DNA of 64,000 nt. It comes from an uncultured Saprospiraceae bacterium (GTDB taxonomy: Bacteria > Bacteroidota > Bacteroidia > Chitinophagales > Saprospiraceae). This document shows, piece by piece, positions 38,001 through 46,629 of this stretch; position 1 is the stretch's first letter, and each line of letters starts with the position of its first letter. A program made the position numbers and the translations under genes. The DNA lies in NCBI GenBank assembly GCA_937872385.1, contig CALMSO010000004.1, positions 1-64,000 on the forward strand, in the 5' to 3' direction. The notes below the pieces were generated by a model. The model was not told the origin of the DNA, did no database searches, and was given only the letters and a program-made list of their open reading frames with translations.

Positions 38001-38567
38001 TTGCGCGGGCACATTGGCGTAAGCCTGCAATGGCAGTTCCGCACAGAATTTACTGGCTGGATAGACCTGCCGGGCGGCACCACCGAAATATTTACTACGC
38101 CAATGATTCTAACGGGCTCTCCGAAAGTGATTTTTGTGCGAGCCAAAGTAACCTGTGCCAACGGCGATGTGGTATTTTCTACCGAAACGGCCTTCCGCGT
38201 CATCGGTGACCAGCGCCTCGTGGGGCTTGACCGAAGCGTGAACGACCAGAGTCTGTTCAATCCAGCAATGCGCCTACGCACCTTGCAAGACCTTGGCATT
38301 CAGCCGACGCAAACGAATATTGGCACCACCGTCTATCCGACGATCAGCCGCGAAACGGTGCAAATCCGATTTGATATGACGACTAATAGCGAAGTGCGCA
38401 TCACGGTACAAAACGAATTGGGCCGCCTGATGCAACAAATCCGGCTCGACAATGCCGCCGAAGGCGACGTAACGCAGCTTTCGGTACAAAACTTCCCACC
38501 GGGTATGTATTTTATTCGCATCGAAAGTGATAATAACGCGGAGACCAAACGCATCATTGTGCAATAG
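35040..38567 (+). CDS. SprB-repeat surface protein with type A T9SS sorting domain
   Basis: The 1175-residue protein has a signal peptide (LLLFTCWMGLSLATQAQ). The body has about nine SprB-like units, each opening with a Cys-containing start (TNPGCTGANDGKICFRI, TDVLCNGDATGQIALRI) and a core such as GGEAPYTVYF or GGTAPYRFLVW. SprB repeats occur in mobile surface adhesins of gliding Bacteroidota. The last 80 residues (VYPTISRETVQIRF and PPGMYFIRIESDNNAETKRI) are the type A T9SS sorting domain, so it is exported by T9SS and anchored outside. A strong hairpin terminator follows. It is transcribed alone, diverging from the thiamine-receptor promoter. Confidence 0.92.
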   Translation: MTKMYAHRIFPKTPLRQWLLLFTCWMGLSLATQAQTNEPPCTLSVEVGSLVNTCNGGAVCFRIGSTAGPLVVFIISNTVNLRDTFDANANICFRNLRPGNYTMRVLDAQGCSGGVMFEVPRHEETVFEARVKPVSCHGGADGAIDLQVPIDVAPIFFRWEGPDGFSADTEDIRGLKAGVYNVQVFGENGVCYGVGKWEVTQPRPVKIDIAISQPTCGGARVCAMIGGGTAPYRVWGFKQLPAGVNNSNFLRFFNFDELDPADAQPYNPDPANPRPFCMEDLPSDTYYIIVRDANGCFSWKIFRVNNAANFQQRIETTNPGCTGANDGKICFRIISTAVLTPNNRFKTTLTMSAGSEQYTLEGTSGCFENLGPGEYILTTTSSTGCTATERVRLSVASPVEAEFVLSDNDCANGASGCLRVSGGTRPYRIFAWTHPGNDDDDFEIGFFDNGTPYVLNAERSTAFNFPPVLSQNTPFCARNIRPGRYILIVADLQNCFKAVVVTIPNVGSSNIRARFEITNQSCDAGASACLTVLGGEPPYDVSVWKWDRPQTIIPPVEFRDGVPVVRGATQVRWNWAVDSTASNYRLCADNIEPGTYFILVVDQTGCYQLVPAFVPPASGLRLVAQATDVLCNGDATGQIALRIAGGEAPYTVYFNDNVERPGDIQSLTFDSLEAGVYAIRVEDSNGCSAGIRVEVKEPRPLVAEFVPSSDNDRCGPSNSGCLRVGGGTAPYRFLVWNWITPRDVLPEVVFNATTNTFEIEEAILTDLSFLQPAPNSSSWCIRNAPPGHYLVLIIDRNRCQLLTEIVIPETNALRVRAEVENPTCHSEAGGTVKLHIVGGEAPYQVRFGRESISTEDSVVVFENVAPGSYPTQVFDNRQCVVSLNVIVETPRIQLNLRYVATGDTACVNPSGGTAPYEIEWLNLEEGVVVSNDSCVGNLAPGVYLVTVGDAGGCRAEQILIIDPQPCEGGRAMVRAAAIRSGESATFVLRGHIGVSLQWQFRTEFTGWIDLPGGTTEIFTTPMILTGSPKVIFVRAKVTCANGDVVFSTETAFRVIGDQRLVGLDRSVNDQSLFNPAMRLRTLQDLGIQPTQTNIGTTVYPTISRETVQIRFDMTTNSEVRITVQNELGRLMQQIRLDNAAEGDVTQLSVQNFPPGMYFIRIESDNNAETKRIIVQ

Positions 38568-38678
38568 CAAGCATACAATGCCTTTGCTACTGAATGTTCG
38601 CTTTTAGCAACACAAACAACTGATAATGTAATCGTTAACAAAAATCATTTAGTCGAAGCGCAATATAATATTACAACT

Positions 38679-38722
38679 AAAAAAATACTGCCTGTACTTT
38701 CGGGTGCGGGTAGTATTTTTTT
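38679..38722 (+). terminator. Terminator after the SprB-repeat gene
   Basis: AAAAAAATACTGCC pairs with GGGTAGTATTTTTTT around a loop containing TACTTTCGGGTG. The A and T ends allow action in both directions. It lies about 110 bases after the stop. Confidence 0.8.
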
Positions 38723-38778
38723 ATGTGGGCAGCATTTATAACTTTGCTGATTATTGAATTTGCTATAACACAAACTAA

Positions 38779-39309
38779 ATGCTCAAAATTGCCATCACTG
38801 GCCCGGAATCTACCGGCAAAACCACTCTGACCCGCCAATTGGCTGCGCACTACCGCACCCTCTGGGTACCGGAATACGCCCGTTTTTATCTCATGCAACT
38901 CGACCGGCCCTACACCCATCAGGATGTAATAACCATCGCCAAAGGGCAAGCCCAATGGGAAGACGAACTAAGGCCCCTTAGCAATCATTTACTTTTTTGT
39001 GATACAGACTTAATAGTAGCTAAAATATGGCTACAATTCAAATATAATTTAGTAAATGAATGGATAGAAACACAAGTACGCAGCCGCCATTATGATCTGC
39101 ATTTACTTTGCGATATTGACCTCCCCTGGTCGCCCGACCCGCTGCGCGAGCACCCAGAATTAAGGGACAGGCAGGAGCTATTGCAGTTATATAAAACAAC
39201 CTTAACATCGCTGGGCGCAAATTTTGTGCTTATTAATGGTAATGAACAAGAACGCCTCACGCAAGCCATACTGCTCGTGGAGCACCTGCAAGCATCTTTG
39301 AAACAATAG
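38779..39309 (+). CDS. NadR/Ttd14-like AAA-family kinase (possible nicotinamide riboside kinase)
   Basis: The 176-residue protein is a P-loop kinase of the AAA_28 type: Walker A GPESTGKTTLTRQLA at about 8-22, the PEYARFYL motif that follows in NadR kinase domains, and a Walker-B-like FCDTDLIVAKIW. It equals the C-terminal ribosylnicotinamide kinase part of NadR, without the helix-turn-helix and NMN adenylyltransferase domains. In Bacteroidota such proteins often accompany PnuC transporters; none is here. It may phosphorylate nicotinamide riboside or a related nucleoside. Confidence 0.82.
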   Translation: MLKIAITGPESTGKTTLTRQLAAHYRTLWVPEYARFYLMQLDRPYTHQDVITIAKGQAQWEDELRPLSNHLLFCDTDLIVAKIWLQFKYNLVNEWIETQVRSRHYDLHLLCDIDLPWSPDPLREHPELRDRQELLQLYKTTLTSLGANFVLINGNEQERLTQAILLVEHLQASLKQ

Positions 39310-39386
39310 CATTGGTCAGGAACGGAACAATTTACGAATGGCGAACCGCGAATAACAAACCGCTTCTCTATTCCCGTCCGCTTCTA

Positions 39387-41432
39387 CTACGCTTGCTCCT
39401 GCATCCGTACCATCGTCAGAATGGTAGCAATGGCTACGGTTTCGCCGGTTTCGTCATAGACATCCACGAGCCATTTTACAATGCCTTTGCGAATATCGTT
39501 CTCCTCGCGTTTTTCTTGCGCCACTTTTTCCTTCACCGTGAGGCGCACGCCGATGGTCATGCCCGGATACACGGGCTTGGTGAAACGGCATTCTTCGAGT
39601 CCATAATTCAATAAAACCGGGCCCTTGCGGGGTTCTACGAACAAGCCAGCCGCTTTCGACAACACGAAATAGCCGTGTGCTACCCGCCCCTCAAAGATGG
39701 TGCCTTCGAGCGAGGTGGCGTCCATGTGCGCGTAGAAATTGTCGCCGCTGACATTCGCAAAATTGGTAATATCGGCTTCGCTGACAGTGTGCTTGGCGGT
39801 GAGCCAAGTTTCGCCAACTTGCAATGCCTCAAAATGCTTACGGAAGGGATGCACCGCATCTTCAAGGTATTGAGCGCCATATTGATATTGGTTGGTCACC
39901 GCTGTGATCATAGTCGGATGCCCTTGCAGCGCCGTTGTTTGCAGATAGTGCTTCACGCCACGCATACCGCCCATCTCCTCGCCGCCGCCCGCGCGGCCCG
40001 GGCCGCCGTGCATCAGCATTGGCATAGGTGAGCCATGACCAGTGCTTTCTTTCGCGCTTTCGCGGTTGAGTATCAAAATGCGCCCGTGGAAAGCCGCTGC
40101 GCTCATCACGTATTCAGTGGCGATTTTCGGATCATACGTACAAATAGTGCTCACCAACGAGCCTTTGCCCATATTCGCCAATTCAATGGCTTCCGCCATG
40201 CTGCGGTAGGGCATGAGCGTGCTCACCGGCCCGAAAGCTTCGATCTGGTGCGAGCCGTGCCGCTCGAAGGGTTTTTCATTGAGCAGCACCACCGGCGCGA
40301 GGAAGGCTCCTTTGTGTTTGTCGGCGCCAATGACTTCAAAATTTTCCAAATCGCCATAGACGATGCGCGAGCTTTCCAACAATTTCTGAATCTGCTGTTG
40401 CACCTTCTGCTGCTGAGGTTTGCTCACGAGCGCGCCCATGCGCACGCCCTCCGCCTGTGGGTCGCCGATGGTGGTTTGCATCAAGGATTTGCCCAAGGCG
40501 ATTTGCACTGCTTCTAACAGGTTTTCGGGTACAATTACTCTGCGAATAGCGGTGCATTTCTGTCCGGTTTTGGCGGTCATTTCGCGGCGAATTTCTTTGA
40601 TAAACAACTCAAATTCAGGGGAATCGGGGCTTACATCTTCCCCCAGAATAGCAGCATTCAAGCTGTCGGCTTCCATATTGAACGGCACGGCGTTGTCAAT
40701 GATTTGCGGCAAGCTTTTCAGTTTGCGCCCGGTTTCGGCAGAGCCGGTAAAGGTGACTACATCCTGCGGTGTGATGTGACTGAGAATGCCCTCGCCACGC
40801 CCGTTGACCAATTGTAGTGCGCCTTCCGGCAAAATACGGGAGGCAATGATGTCACGCACCATCGCTTCGGTGAGGAAAGATGTCAGTTCTGAGGGTTTGA
40901 CCACCGCCGGCACGCCCGCCAGCAAGTTGACCGATATTTTTTCTAACATGCCCCAAATTGGGAAGTTGAAAGCATTGATATGAATAGCGATGCCTTGCTT
41001 GGGTACCATGATATGCTGACCAATAAAAGTGCCTTCTTTTGAAAGTTTGGCGGTTTCGCCGTCCACGTAGAAGGGGCTGTCGGGGAACTTCCGCCGCAGG
41101 CTCGCATAAGCAAACAGCGTACCGATGCCGCCGTCAATGTCAATCCAGCTATCGGCTTTAGTGGCGCCCGTCCAGTAGCTGAGTTGATAGTATTTAGGCT
41201 TCAAATCGTTGAGGTGCAGGGCTAAGGCCTTGAGCATTCGGCCGCGCTCGGGAAAGGTCATTCGGCGCAAAGCCGGCCCGCCTACGCGGCGTCCGTAATG
41301 CATAATTGCCTCAAAATCAATATTTTCACTACTGCACGTAGCAACAACTTCGCCTGTGACGGCATTGTATTGCGGGATTTCAGTACCTTCAAAGGGCGTC
41401 CAAGCACCGAGGATGTAATGTTCGAGTTTCAT
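39387..41432 (-). CDS. paaZ: PaaZ, bifunctional aldehyde dehydrogenase / enoyl-CoA hydratase
   Basis: The 681-residue protein has an aldehyde dehydrogenase domain to about 520 (glutamate in FNMEADSLNAAILGED, catalytic Cys in KTGQKCTAIRRVIVP) and a MaoC hot-dog hydratase domain at about 535-681 (NFANVSGDNFYAHMDA and GRVAHGYFVLS). In phenylacetate breakdown PaaZ opens the oxepin-CoA ring with the MaoC part and oxidises the resulting aldehyde. No paaABCDE, paaG or paaK gene is in the window, so the pathway is elsewhere or the enzyme serves another role. It is transcribed alone. Confidence 0.94.
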   Translation of the reverse strand: MKLEHYILGAWTPFEGTEIPQYNAVTGEVVATCSSENIDFEAIMHYGRRVGGPALRRMTFPERGRMLKALALHLNDLKPKYYQLSYWTGATKADSWIDIDGGIGTLFAYASLRRKFPDSPFYVDGETAKLSKEGTFIGQHIMVPKQGIAIHINAFNFPIWGMLEKISVNLLAGVPAVVKPSELTSFLTEAMVRDIIASRILPEGALQLVNGRGEGILSHITPQDVVTFTGSAETGRKLKSLPQIIDNAVPFNMEADSLNAAILGEDVSPDSPEFELFIKEIRREMTAKTGQKCTAIRRVIVPENLLEAVQIALGKSLMQTTIGDPQAEGVRMGALVSKPQQQKVQQQIQKLLESSRIVYGDLENFEVIGADKHKGAFLAPVVLLNEKPFERHGSHQIEAFGPVSTLMPYRSMAEAIELANMGKGSLVSTICTYDPKIATEYVMSAAAFHGRILILNRESAKESTGHGSPMPMLMHGGPGRAGGGEEMGGMRGVKHYLQTTALQGHPTMITAVTNQYQYGAQYLEDAVHPFRKHFEALQVGETWLTAKHTVSEADITNFANVSGDNFYAHMDATSLEGTIFEGRVAHGYFVLSKAAGLFVEPRKGPVLLNYGLEECRFTKPVYPGMTIGVRLTVKEKVAQEKREENDIRKGIVKWLVDVYDETGETVAIATILTMVRMQEQA

Positions 41433-41660
41433 AAATGGTTTTATTTGTATCGGTGTATTTTTTTACTTGAAAAATGTCGTAGAAATAGCTGCCGCTCCTA
41501 AGAGCCTTTTCTTCGTGGGCAAAGTGCGCCAATACGGAACGAATGTTTGTTCGTAACAATAGCTCTTGTTTGCAAAAGCATGATTGTATTATAACAAGCT
41601 GATTTCGAAGAAACTGTACAAGTGCTGATTTTGTAAAAACGCGGAGTATTGTTTGCACCA

Positions 41661-42482
41661 TCACCAGCTACCGCCAGCGCCGCCGCCGCCAAAGCTACCG
41701 CCGCCAAAACCGCCGAAGCCGCCACCGCCACCACCAAAACCACCACTGCCGCCGCCACCAAACCCGCCGCCAGTGGGCGGAAAAAAGACCCAGCCGCCAC
41801 CACCGCGATGCCTGTGCCGGGGTTCATCGTAGCGCCCGCCGCGCCAGTAGCCACCATCGTGGTCGTCGTCATCATGATTGTTTTTGCCAGCTCGAATGGC
41901 TGCTACTAAAATGAAAACGAAAAATAGCACTATAATCAGCAGAATCGCCATGCCTATGACAGCGCCCGCCACGTTCTCATCCTTGCTACCATCAGCAGTG
42001 TATTCGCCTGCTCCGTAGGCTATAATGGCATCGGTAGCCCGATTGAAACCTTCGTAGTAGCGCTGGTCGCGGAAAGCAGGTTTAATGATATTTTCTATAA
42101 TGCGTTTAGCAATAGCATCTGGCAAGAAACCCTCGGAGCCGTAGCCGGTCTGGATGTATATTTTGCGATCGTCCAATGCGATGTAAATAAGAATACCGTT
42201 ACTTTTGTCTTGCTGCCCAATACCCCAGGCATTCGCCAGCCGAACCGAGTAATCAAATACATCTTCGCCCTCAAGGCTGCGCTCGGTCACAATGGCAATC
42301 TGCGTGGAAGTAGAATCATTATAAGCTACCAATTTGCGCTCCAGCGCATTCACCTCTTCGCTGCTGAGCATACGGGCATAATCATTCACGAGACGCGGCG
42401 GGTTGGGGCGCGGCGGCAGGTCTTTGGCCAAAAGCGGCAAAGCCAAGAGTAGAAGAATCGCAGCGAGGAGGTTCTTAATCAT
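41661..42482 (-). CDS. TPM-domain membrane protein with glycine-rich tail (YgcG type)
   Basis: The 273-residue protein has a signal peptide (LLAAILLLLALPLLAKDLPP), a TPM domain at about 30-165 (NDYARMLSSEEVNALERKL, then GILIYIALDDRKIYIQTGYG and LPDAIAKRIIENIIKPAFRD), one membrane helix at about 175-200, and a tail rich in Gly, Phe and Ser ending in GGAGGSW. TPM proteins (YgcG, Psb32) are periplasmic with a membrane anchor and have been linked to photosystem repair in plants and to envelope roles in bacteria; the role here is unknown. Confidence 0.9.
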   Translation of the reverse strand: MIKNLLAAILLLLALPLLAKDLPPRPNPPRLVNDYARMLSSEEVNALERKLVAYNDSTSTQIAIVTERSLEGEDVFDYSVRLANAWGIGQQDKSNGILIYIALDDRKIYIQTGYGSEGFLPDAIAKRIIENIIKPAFRDQRYYEGFNRATDAIIAYGAGEYTADGSKDENVAGAVIGMAILLIIVLFFVFILVAAIRAGKNNHDDDDHDGGYWRGGRYDEPRHRHRGGGGWVFFPPTGGGFGGGGSGGFGGGGGGFGGFGGGSFGGGGAGGSW

Positions 42483-42517
42483 TTTTTAGCTTTAATAGAC
42501 GGATTAATTGTTAATTG

Positions 42518-42672
42518 GGATAGGTTTTAAAAATGGTTTAAGGGGTATGGTTTAGAGGGCTTAGAAGGTTGAGACCGCATCTAACATTTATTATCTAAAT
42601 TCTATCTATTGATAATCCGTTGTTTATAATTTTTTCTCCCTTAAAATAATAATGTTCAGGCACTTGTTTTCC
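42518..42672 (+). repeat. Modular intergenic repeat, copy g (degenerate, opposite orientation)
   Basis: It lies between the TPM and glycosyltransferase genes. It has GGATAGGTTTTAAAAATGG and AGAAGGTTGAGACCGCATCT, short AGAT-complement units, and a diverged tail (GATAATCCGTTGTTTATAAT, then GTTCAGGCACTTG). Its orientation is opposite to the genes around it. Confidence 0.65.
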
Positions 42673-42727
42673 TGCGCTAAATTACAGAAAGCACCTCAAA
42701 AGTTATAAAAAAACAAATCGTCTGCCC

Positions 42728-44947
42728 TTAAAGTTGAGCCGCCACTTCTCGATAGCGCGCGGCGTTTTGTGGGTCGCCCTGTTGTTCTAAGGCCATAGCT
42801 GCCAGTTCGTAGGCTTGCTTGAAGCGCTGGTTGTACTTGATGGCTTCTTGGGCGTAGCGCAATACCTCGGGCCAGTTTTGTTGCTGCTGATACGCCACGC
42901 CGAGGTAGTAATAGACGATTGAATTTTCGTCATTTGCTGCTAATGATTGCTGAAAAGCGCTGATAGCTGGCTGCAAATTGCCGGTATTCAAATACGCCAG
43001 CCCAAGGAAATAGAGCGAAGTTTCGTTTTGCGGGGCCGCGCGCAAGGATTCATTAGCCGCATTAATAGCCATTTGAAAATTGCCGCTATTGATGTACGCT
43101 GAGGCTAAACTTTGCCAGGCTAATTCATTATCCGGGTGCGCATCGGTTTCTTTTTTTAGCTCCTCTACTGCCAGCAGCCAGTTTTGCTCTTTAATTGCCA
43201 TTTCACCGCGATAGGCAAACTGGTCGCTGTCTTTTTCGATAGCGGTAAGAGGTACCCCATTGGCGGTCACTACGTGCACGGCGCGGCTGTTGGGCCAGTT
43301 TTTGCTGCGCAAGTGCGGCCCGCGTATGTAGCGCGAAGGATAAATGCCGTAGTCCCATTGTTCGCTGTAGCGATTGTTGAATCGGGTGTATTTTACCTGC
43401 ACTTTGTCGCCGTATTTGCCCGCTAAGCGGCTCACCGGATACCAGAAACTGGTGCCAATGACCACCGGATTTTGCATATTTTCGCTTAGAATGCCTTGTG
43501 CCTCCATCCAATCGAGGGCTTGTTTGGTACTCACGCCCCAGTAGTCGGTTTCATAATTGCCATAAGCGCCTTGCAGCCCGCCGCCAATCGGATTGAAATA
43601 AACGTAGGGATATTGCGGATTGCGTACAATGAAAAGCGTGGATTCTAACATCAATAGCCCCAGAATGGCGTACACCGCGTACTGCCCAATTTTGTTGTTT
43701 TTGAAAATAGACTCCATTTGCAGCCAGAAAAGCGCCGCCAGCACTACTAAACTCGGATAAACGAAAATCAGGTGTCGCCAGCCGTCGTGCAGTATCGAAT
43801 TTTTATACATAATATAGGCTAAAGGAAAAATAGTGGCAAACAACATGAGCAAAACGGCTATCGGCGCGTATTTTTTGAGCAGCGAACGCAGCAAAGCCAA
43901 GCTACCGGCCAAGCCAATCAGGGCGTACAGCGGAATGGTTTTGACCATCCACAGCAGCGGATAATACCAGACGGTTTTGTCGGACATGACGTTCTCCCCC
44001 TGAAATAGCACGCGGATTTTGACGCCCAATTCGGAAAATTCGCCCAGCGCCTTGAGCGGATGTGCAATCGGGCTTTGCAATGCATAGGGCCAAGTTAGAA
44101 TAGCCAATACGTAGCCCGCCACCGCCACGCCAATGCCGTAGAGCGCGTAGGTTCCGATGCGTTGGGTTTGGGTCGTGAGTCCTTTTACGCCGTATTTCAA
44201 CAGAAAATCTAAACCCAGAAACAGCCCCAGATAACCGAATAATAGCAAGCCCCCCGCGCGCGTGGCTAATGCCAGCGCAATGCCCAGCCCCAGCCCGACG
44301 AGCGTGCCCCAACGCGGCTTGGGTAAAGTGCGCAACAGCAAAATAATATAGTAATTCGCTACTGCAAAACCAGCGGCAAACGGAATATCCTTCGGATTCA
44401 TCAAAGAATGCCCCAGCAAACGCGGCGACAAAAATGCCAGCAGCAAGGCCAAAATGCCGGCGCGCCAGCCGCCGATTTCTTTAGCCGTCAGCCCGACAAA
44501 GAGCATCAGCAGCACCCCGAAAAGCGCATTGAATACATGCCGCACATGGTGGTAGCCTCGGTCGCGGGTATCGTAGCCGAGCGCCTTATTGGCAGCGCCT
44601 GTTATTAAATCAAAAAAGCCGCCGTAGAGGTGCATGTTGCCTTTCGGAATATTGAGCGCACTGGTATCCTGACCAGCGGTAGTATAATAAGCGACCAATT
44701 TTTCTGAGTAATCGTTCTGATATTCATCATCCGCATTGATGCCGCTGCCAAGCGACATGCCCACCGTAATCAGCAGCACGAGGCCCACCAGCCCAAAAAA
44801 AATCTTGCGCAACAGCGAATCAGCGGTGCTGGTGACAGGCGCACGTTCCAACACCCACGCGGGTTGCGTCGTTTTCGCCGCAAGGGGTGCTTTGGGTGCT
44901 GGTTTGGGTACAATACGCTTTTTCTGGCTCGGTTTTTTCTTGCTCAT
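42728..44947 (-). CDS. Glycosyltransferase family 39-like membrane protein with C-terminal TPRs
   Basis: With the start at 44947 (MSKKKPSQKKRIVPKPAPKA) the protein has 739 residues; an open extension to 45031 crosses the divergent promoter area. A basic N-terminus is followed by one helix and an acidic loop (MSLGSGINADDEYQNDYSEK) typical of PMT/GT-39 enzymes, then about ten helices to about 460, a soluble region, and TPR units at about 600-735. GT-39 enzymes move sugars from polyprenyl-phosphate carriers in the periplasm. The acceptor is unknown. It diverges from the aminotransferase gene. Confidence 0.85.
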   Translation of the reverse strand: MSKKKPSQKKRIVPKPAPKAPLAAKTTQPAWVLERAPVTSTADSLLRKIFFGLVGLVLLITVGMSLGSGINADDEYQNDYSEKLVAYYTTAGQDTSALNIPKGNMHLYGGFFDLITGAANKALGYDTRDRGYHHVRHVFNALFGVLLMLFVGLTAKEIGGWRAGILALLLAFLSPRLLGHSLMNPKDIPFAAGFAVANYYIILLLRTLPKPRWGTLVGLGLGIALALATRAGGLLLFGYLGLFLGLDFLLKYGVKGLTTQTQRIGTYALYGIGVAVAGYVLAILTWPYALQSPIAHPLKALGEFSELGVKIRVLFQGENVMSDKTVWYYPLLWMVKTIPLYALIGLAGSLALLRSLLKKYAPIAVLLMLFATIFPLAYIMYKNSILHDGWRHLIFVYPSLVVLAALFWLQMESIFKNNKIGQYAVYAILGLLMLESTLFIVRNPQYPYVYFNPIGGGLQGAYGNYETDYWGVSTKQALDWMEAQGILSENMQNPVVIGTSFWYPVSRLAGKYGDKVQVKYTRFNNRYSEQWDYGIYPSRYIRGPHLRSKNWPNSRAVHVVTANGVPLTAIEKDSDQFAYRGEMAIKEQNWLLAVEELKKETDAHPDNELAWQSLASAYINSGNFQMAINAANESLRAAPQNETSLYFLGLAYLNTGNLQPAISAFQQSLAANDENSIVYYYLGVAYQQQQNWPEVLRYAQEAIKYNQRFKQAYELAAMALEQQGDPQNAARYREVAAQL

Positions 44948-45082
44948 GTCGTTGGGTCTTGCAGTTTGCGCCGGAAAGATACAATGAAGAAACCGAAACG
45001 CTGTATTCCTGTTTGCAAAAACAGTTGCCAATCCTCAATTTTGCCAGCCGGAGTAACATTTTATGCAATCCGCAATATAGCC

Positions 45083-45113
45083 TTGCCCAATATTGGAAAA
45101 AACCATAGCTTTG
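45083..45113 (+). promoter_or_regulatory. Promoter of the aminotransferase gene
   Basis: TTG (45083-45085), 20 bases, TAGCTTTG (45106-45113) fits the Bacteroidota consensus. It supports the start at 45161, with a leader of about 40 bases, over a longer open frame from 44864. Confidence 0.75.
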
Positions 45114-45160
45114 CAAAATTTCAAACGCAGGCTTTCAAAATTTCAACAATTTTCAATAAA

Positions 45161-46372
45161 ATGGAACTGATCACCACTTCGTTATTATCGGGTCGCATCC
45201 AGCGCATGGAAGAATCGGCTACTATTAAAATGGCCCAACAAGCGCGCGACCTCGCCGCCAAAGGTTTCGATGTCATTGACTTGAGCCTCGGCGAGCCGGA
45301 TTTCGATACGCCACAACACATCAAGGAAGCCGCCAAACAGGCCCTCGATGCAGGTTTTACAAAATATACGCCTGTGCCGGGTTTAGTAGAATTGCGCAAA
45401 GCGATTCAAACCAAATTCAAGCGCGACAATAACCTCGATTTTGACATCAGCCAGATTGTTGTATCCAATGGAGCCAAACAGTCCATCGCCAATGTCATTC
45501 TCTCTCTGATTGACCCGGGCGACGAAGTGGTCATCCTGTCGCCGTACTGGGTGTCTTACGCCGAGTTGGTAAAGTTAGCTGATGGCCTGCCAGTGCTCGT
45601 ACATGCCGGCATCGAGCAAGATTACAAGGTGAGCGCCGCGCAGGTAGAAGCCGCCATTACCGAGCGTACCAAAATTCTTCTGTTCTCTTCACCCTGCAAT
45701 CCGACCGGCTCGGTATATGGCCACGACGAACTGAAAGCCATCGCCGATGTCATTGCTCAGCACGAACAAATTACTATCATATCAGATGAAATTTACGAGT
45801 ATATCAACTTTGTAGGCAAGCATGTAAGTATCGGAACTTTTGATAATGTAAAAGAGCGTACTGTAACAATCAATGGCTTTTCCAAAGGCTTTTCGATGAC
45901 GGGCTGGCGGCTCGGCTACCTCGGTGCGCCCAAATGGATTGCTGATGCTTGCAATAAAATGCAGGGGCAAATCACTTCCGGTGCAACAGCCTTTGGCCAA
46001 AAAGCAGCTACCTATGCGCTGCTCAGCGACATGCGACCCACCCACGAAATGCGCGATGCTTTCCTGCGTCGCCGCGATTTGGTGCTCGATTTAGTGAGCC
46101 GCATACCGGGTTTCAAAGTGAATCGGCCGGAAGGTGCTTTCTACGTTTTCCCTGATATCAGCGACTTTTTTGGCAAAAGCGACGGACAAACGGTCATTCA
46201 CAACGCCGATGACTTCGCCACTTACATTTTGCACACCGCACACGTAGCCATTGTCACTGGCTCGGCCTTTGGCGCAGACAATTGCGTGCGGTTTTCCTAT
46301 GCCACCTCGGAAGAAAAATTGCGCGAAGCCATGGCACGCATCGGGGCGGCTTGTGAGAAATTGAAGGGCTGA
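45161..46372 (+). CDS. PLP-dependent aspartate/aromatic aminotransferase (class I)
   Basis: The start at 45161 (MELITTSLLSGRIQRMEESA) gives 403 residues, normal for the family. Substrate motif DLSLGEPDFDTP, the SDEIYEYI segment, the PLP lysine in INGFSKGFSMTGWRLGYL and the C-terminal arginine region CVRFSYATSEEKLREAM are present. This branch (AspC/AspAT Ib) transfers amino groups between aspartate or aromatic amino acids and 2-oxoglutarate. The exact substrate is open. It has its own promoter, and the next gene starts after a 257-bp gap filled by a modular repeat. Confidence 0.93.
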   Translation: MELITTSLLSGRIQRMEESATIKMAQQARDLAAKGFDVIDLSLGEPDFDTPQHIKEAAKQALDAGFTKYTPVPGLVELRKAIQTKFKRDNNLDFDISQIVVSNGAKQSIANVILSLIDPGDEVVILSPYWVSYAELVKLADGLPVLVHAGIEQDYKVSAAQVEAAITERTKILLFSSPCNPTGSVYGHDELKAIADVIAQHEQITIISDEIYEYINFVGKHVSIGTFDNVKERTVTINGFSKGFSMTGWRLGYLGAPKWIADACNKMQGQITSGATAFGQKAATYALLSDMRPTHEMRDAFLRRRDLVLDLVSRIPGFKVNRPEGAFYVFPDISDFFGKSDGQTVIHNADDFATYILHTAHVAIVTGSAFGADNCVRFSYATSEEKLREAMARIGAACEKLKG

Positions 46373-46590
46373 GAAGGTTGATGGGGCGAATAGGGGAATG
46401 GGATGAATGGGGTTTAGAAGGTACGACGAAAAGTTGATAGGGTGAATAGGGTTTAGAGAGGTTTAAAGGGTTTAGAAGGGTTTAGAGGGGGCGAAAAGCA
46501 AACAGCGAAAAGCAAACAGCAAACAGCGTCCCGCCCTAAAGTCTGGCATCTATCGTCTATTATCTAAAGTCTGCATTCTGTCCGGGTGCT
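46373..46590 (+). repeat. Modular intergenic repeat, copy h
   Basis: It fills the gap before the FKBP gene: GGGGAATGGG and GGTTTAGAGAGG units, a GCGAAAAGCAAACAGC pair not present in most copies (also near 51040 and, inverted, near 47540), then CATCTATCGTCTATTATCTA units and a tail remnant CTGTCCGGGTGCTT. Confidence 0.75.
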
Positions 46591-46629
46591 TAAATAAAAC
46601 CAGTAATCATTACAAAAGTAGCTGCACTT

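Noticed and set aside
38779..39309. Full NadR regulator-enzyme
   Set aside because: Only the kinase domain is present; the helix-turn-helix and adenylyltransferase parts are missing and no NAD-related gene is adjacent.
41649..41909. Alanine-rich open frame opposite the glycine-rich tail of the TPM protein
   Set aside because: It is a composition shadow of GGC/GGT glycine codons read on the other strand.
44864..45160. N-terminal extension of the aminotransferase by 99 residues
   Set aside because: It contains the promoter and overlaps the divergent glycosyltransferase gene; the family starts near 45161.
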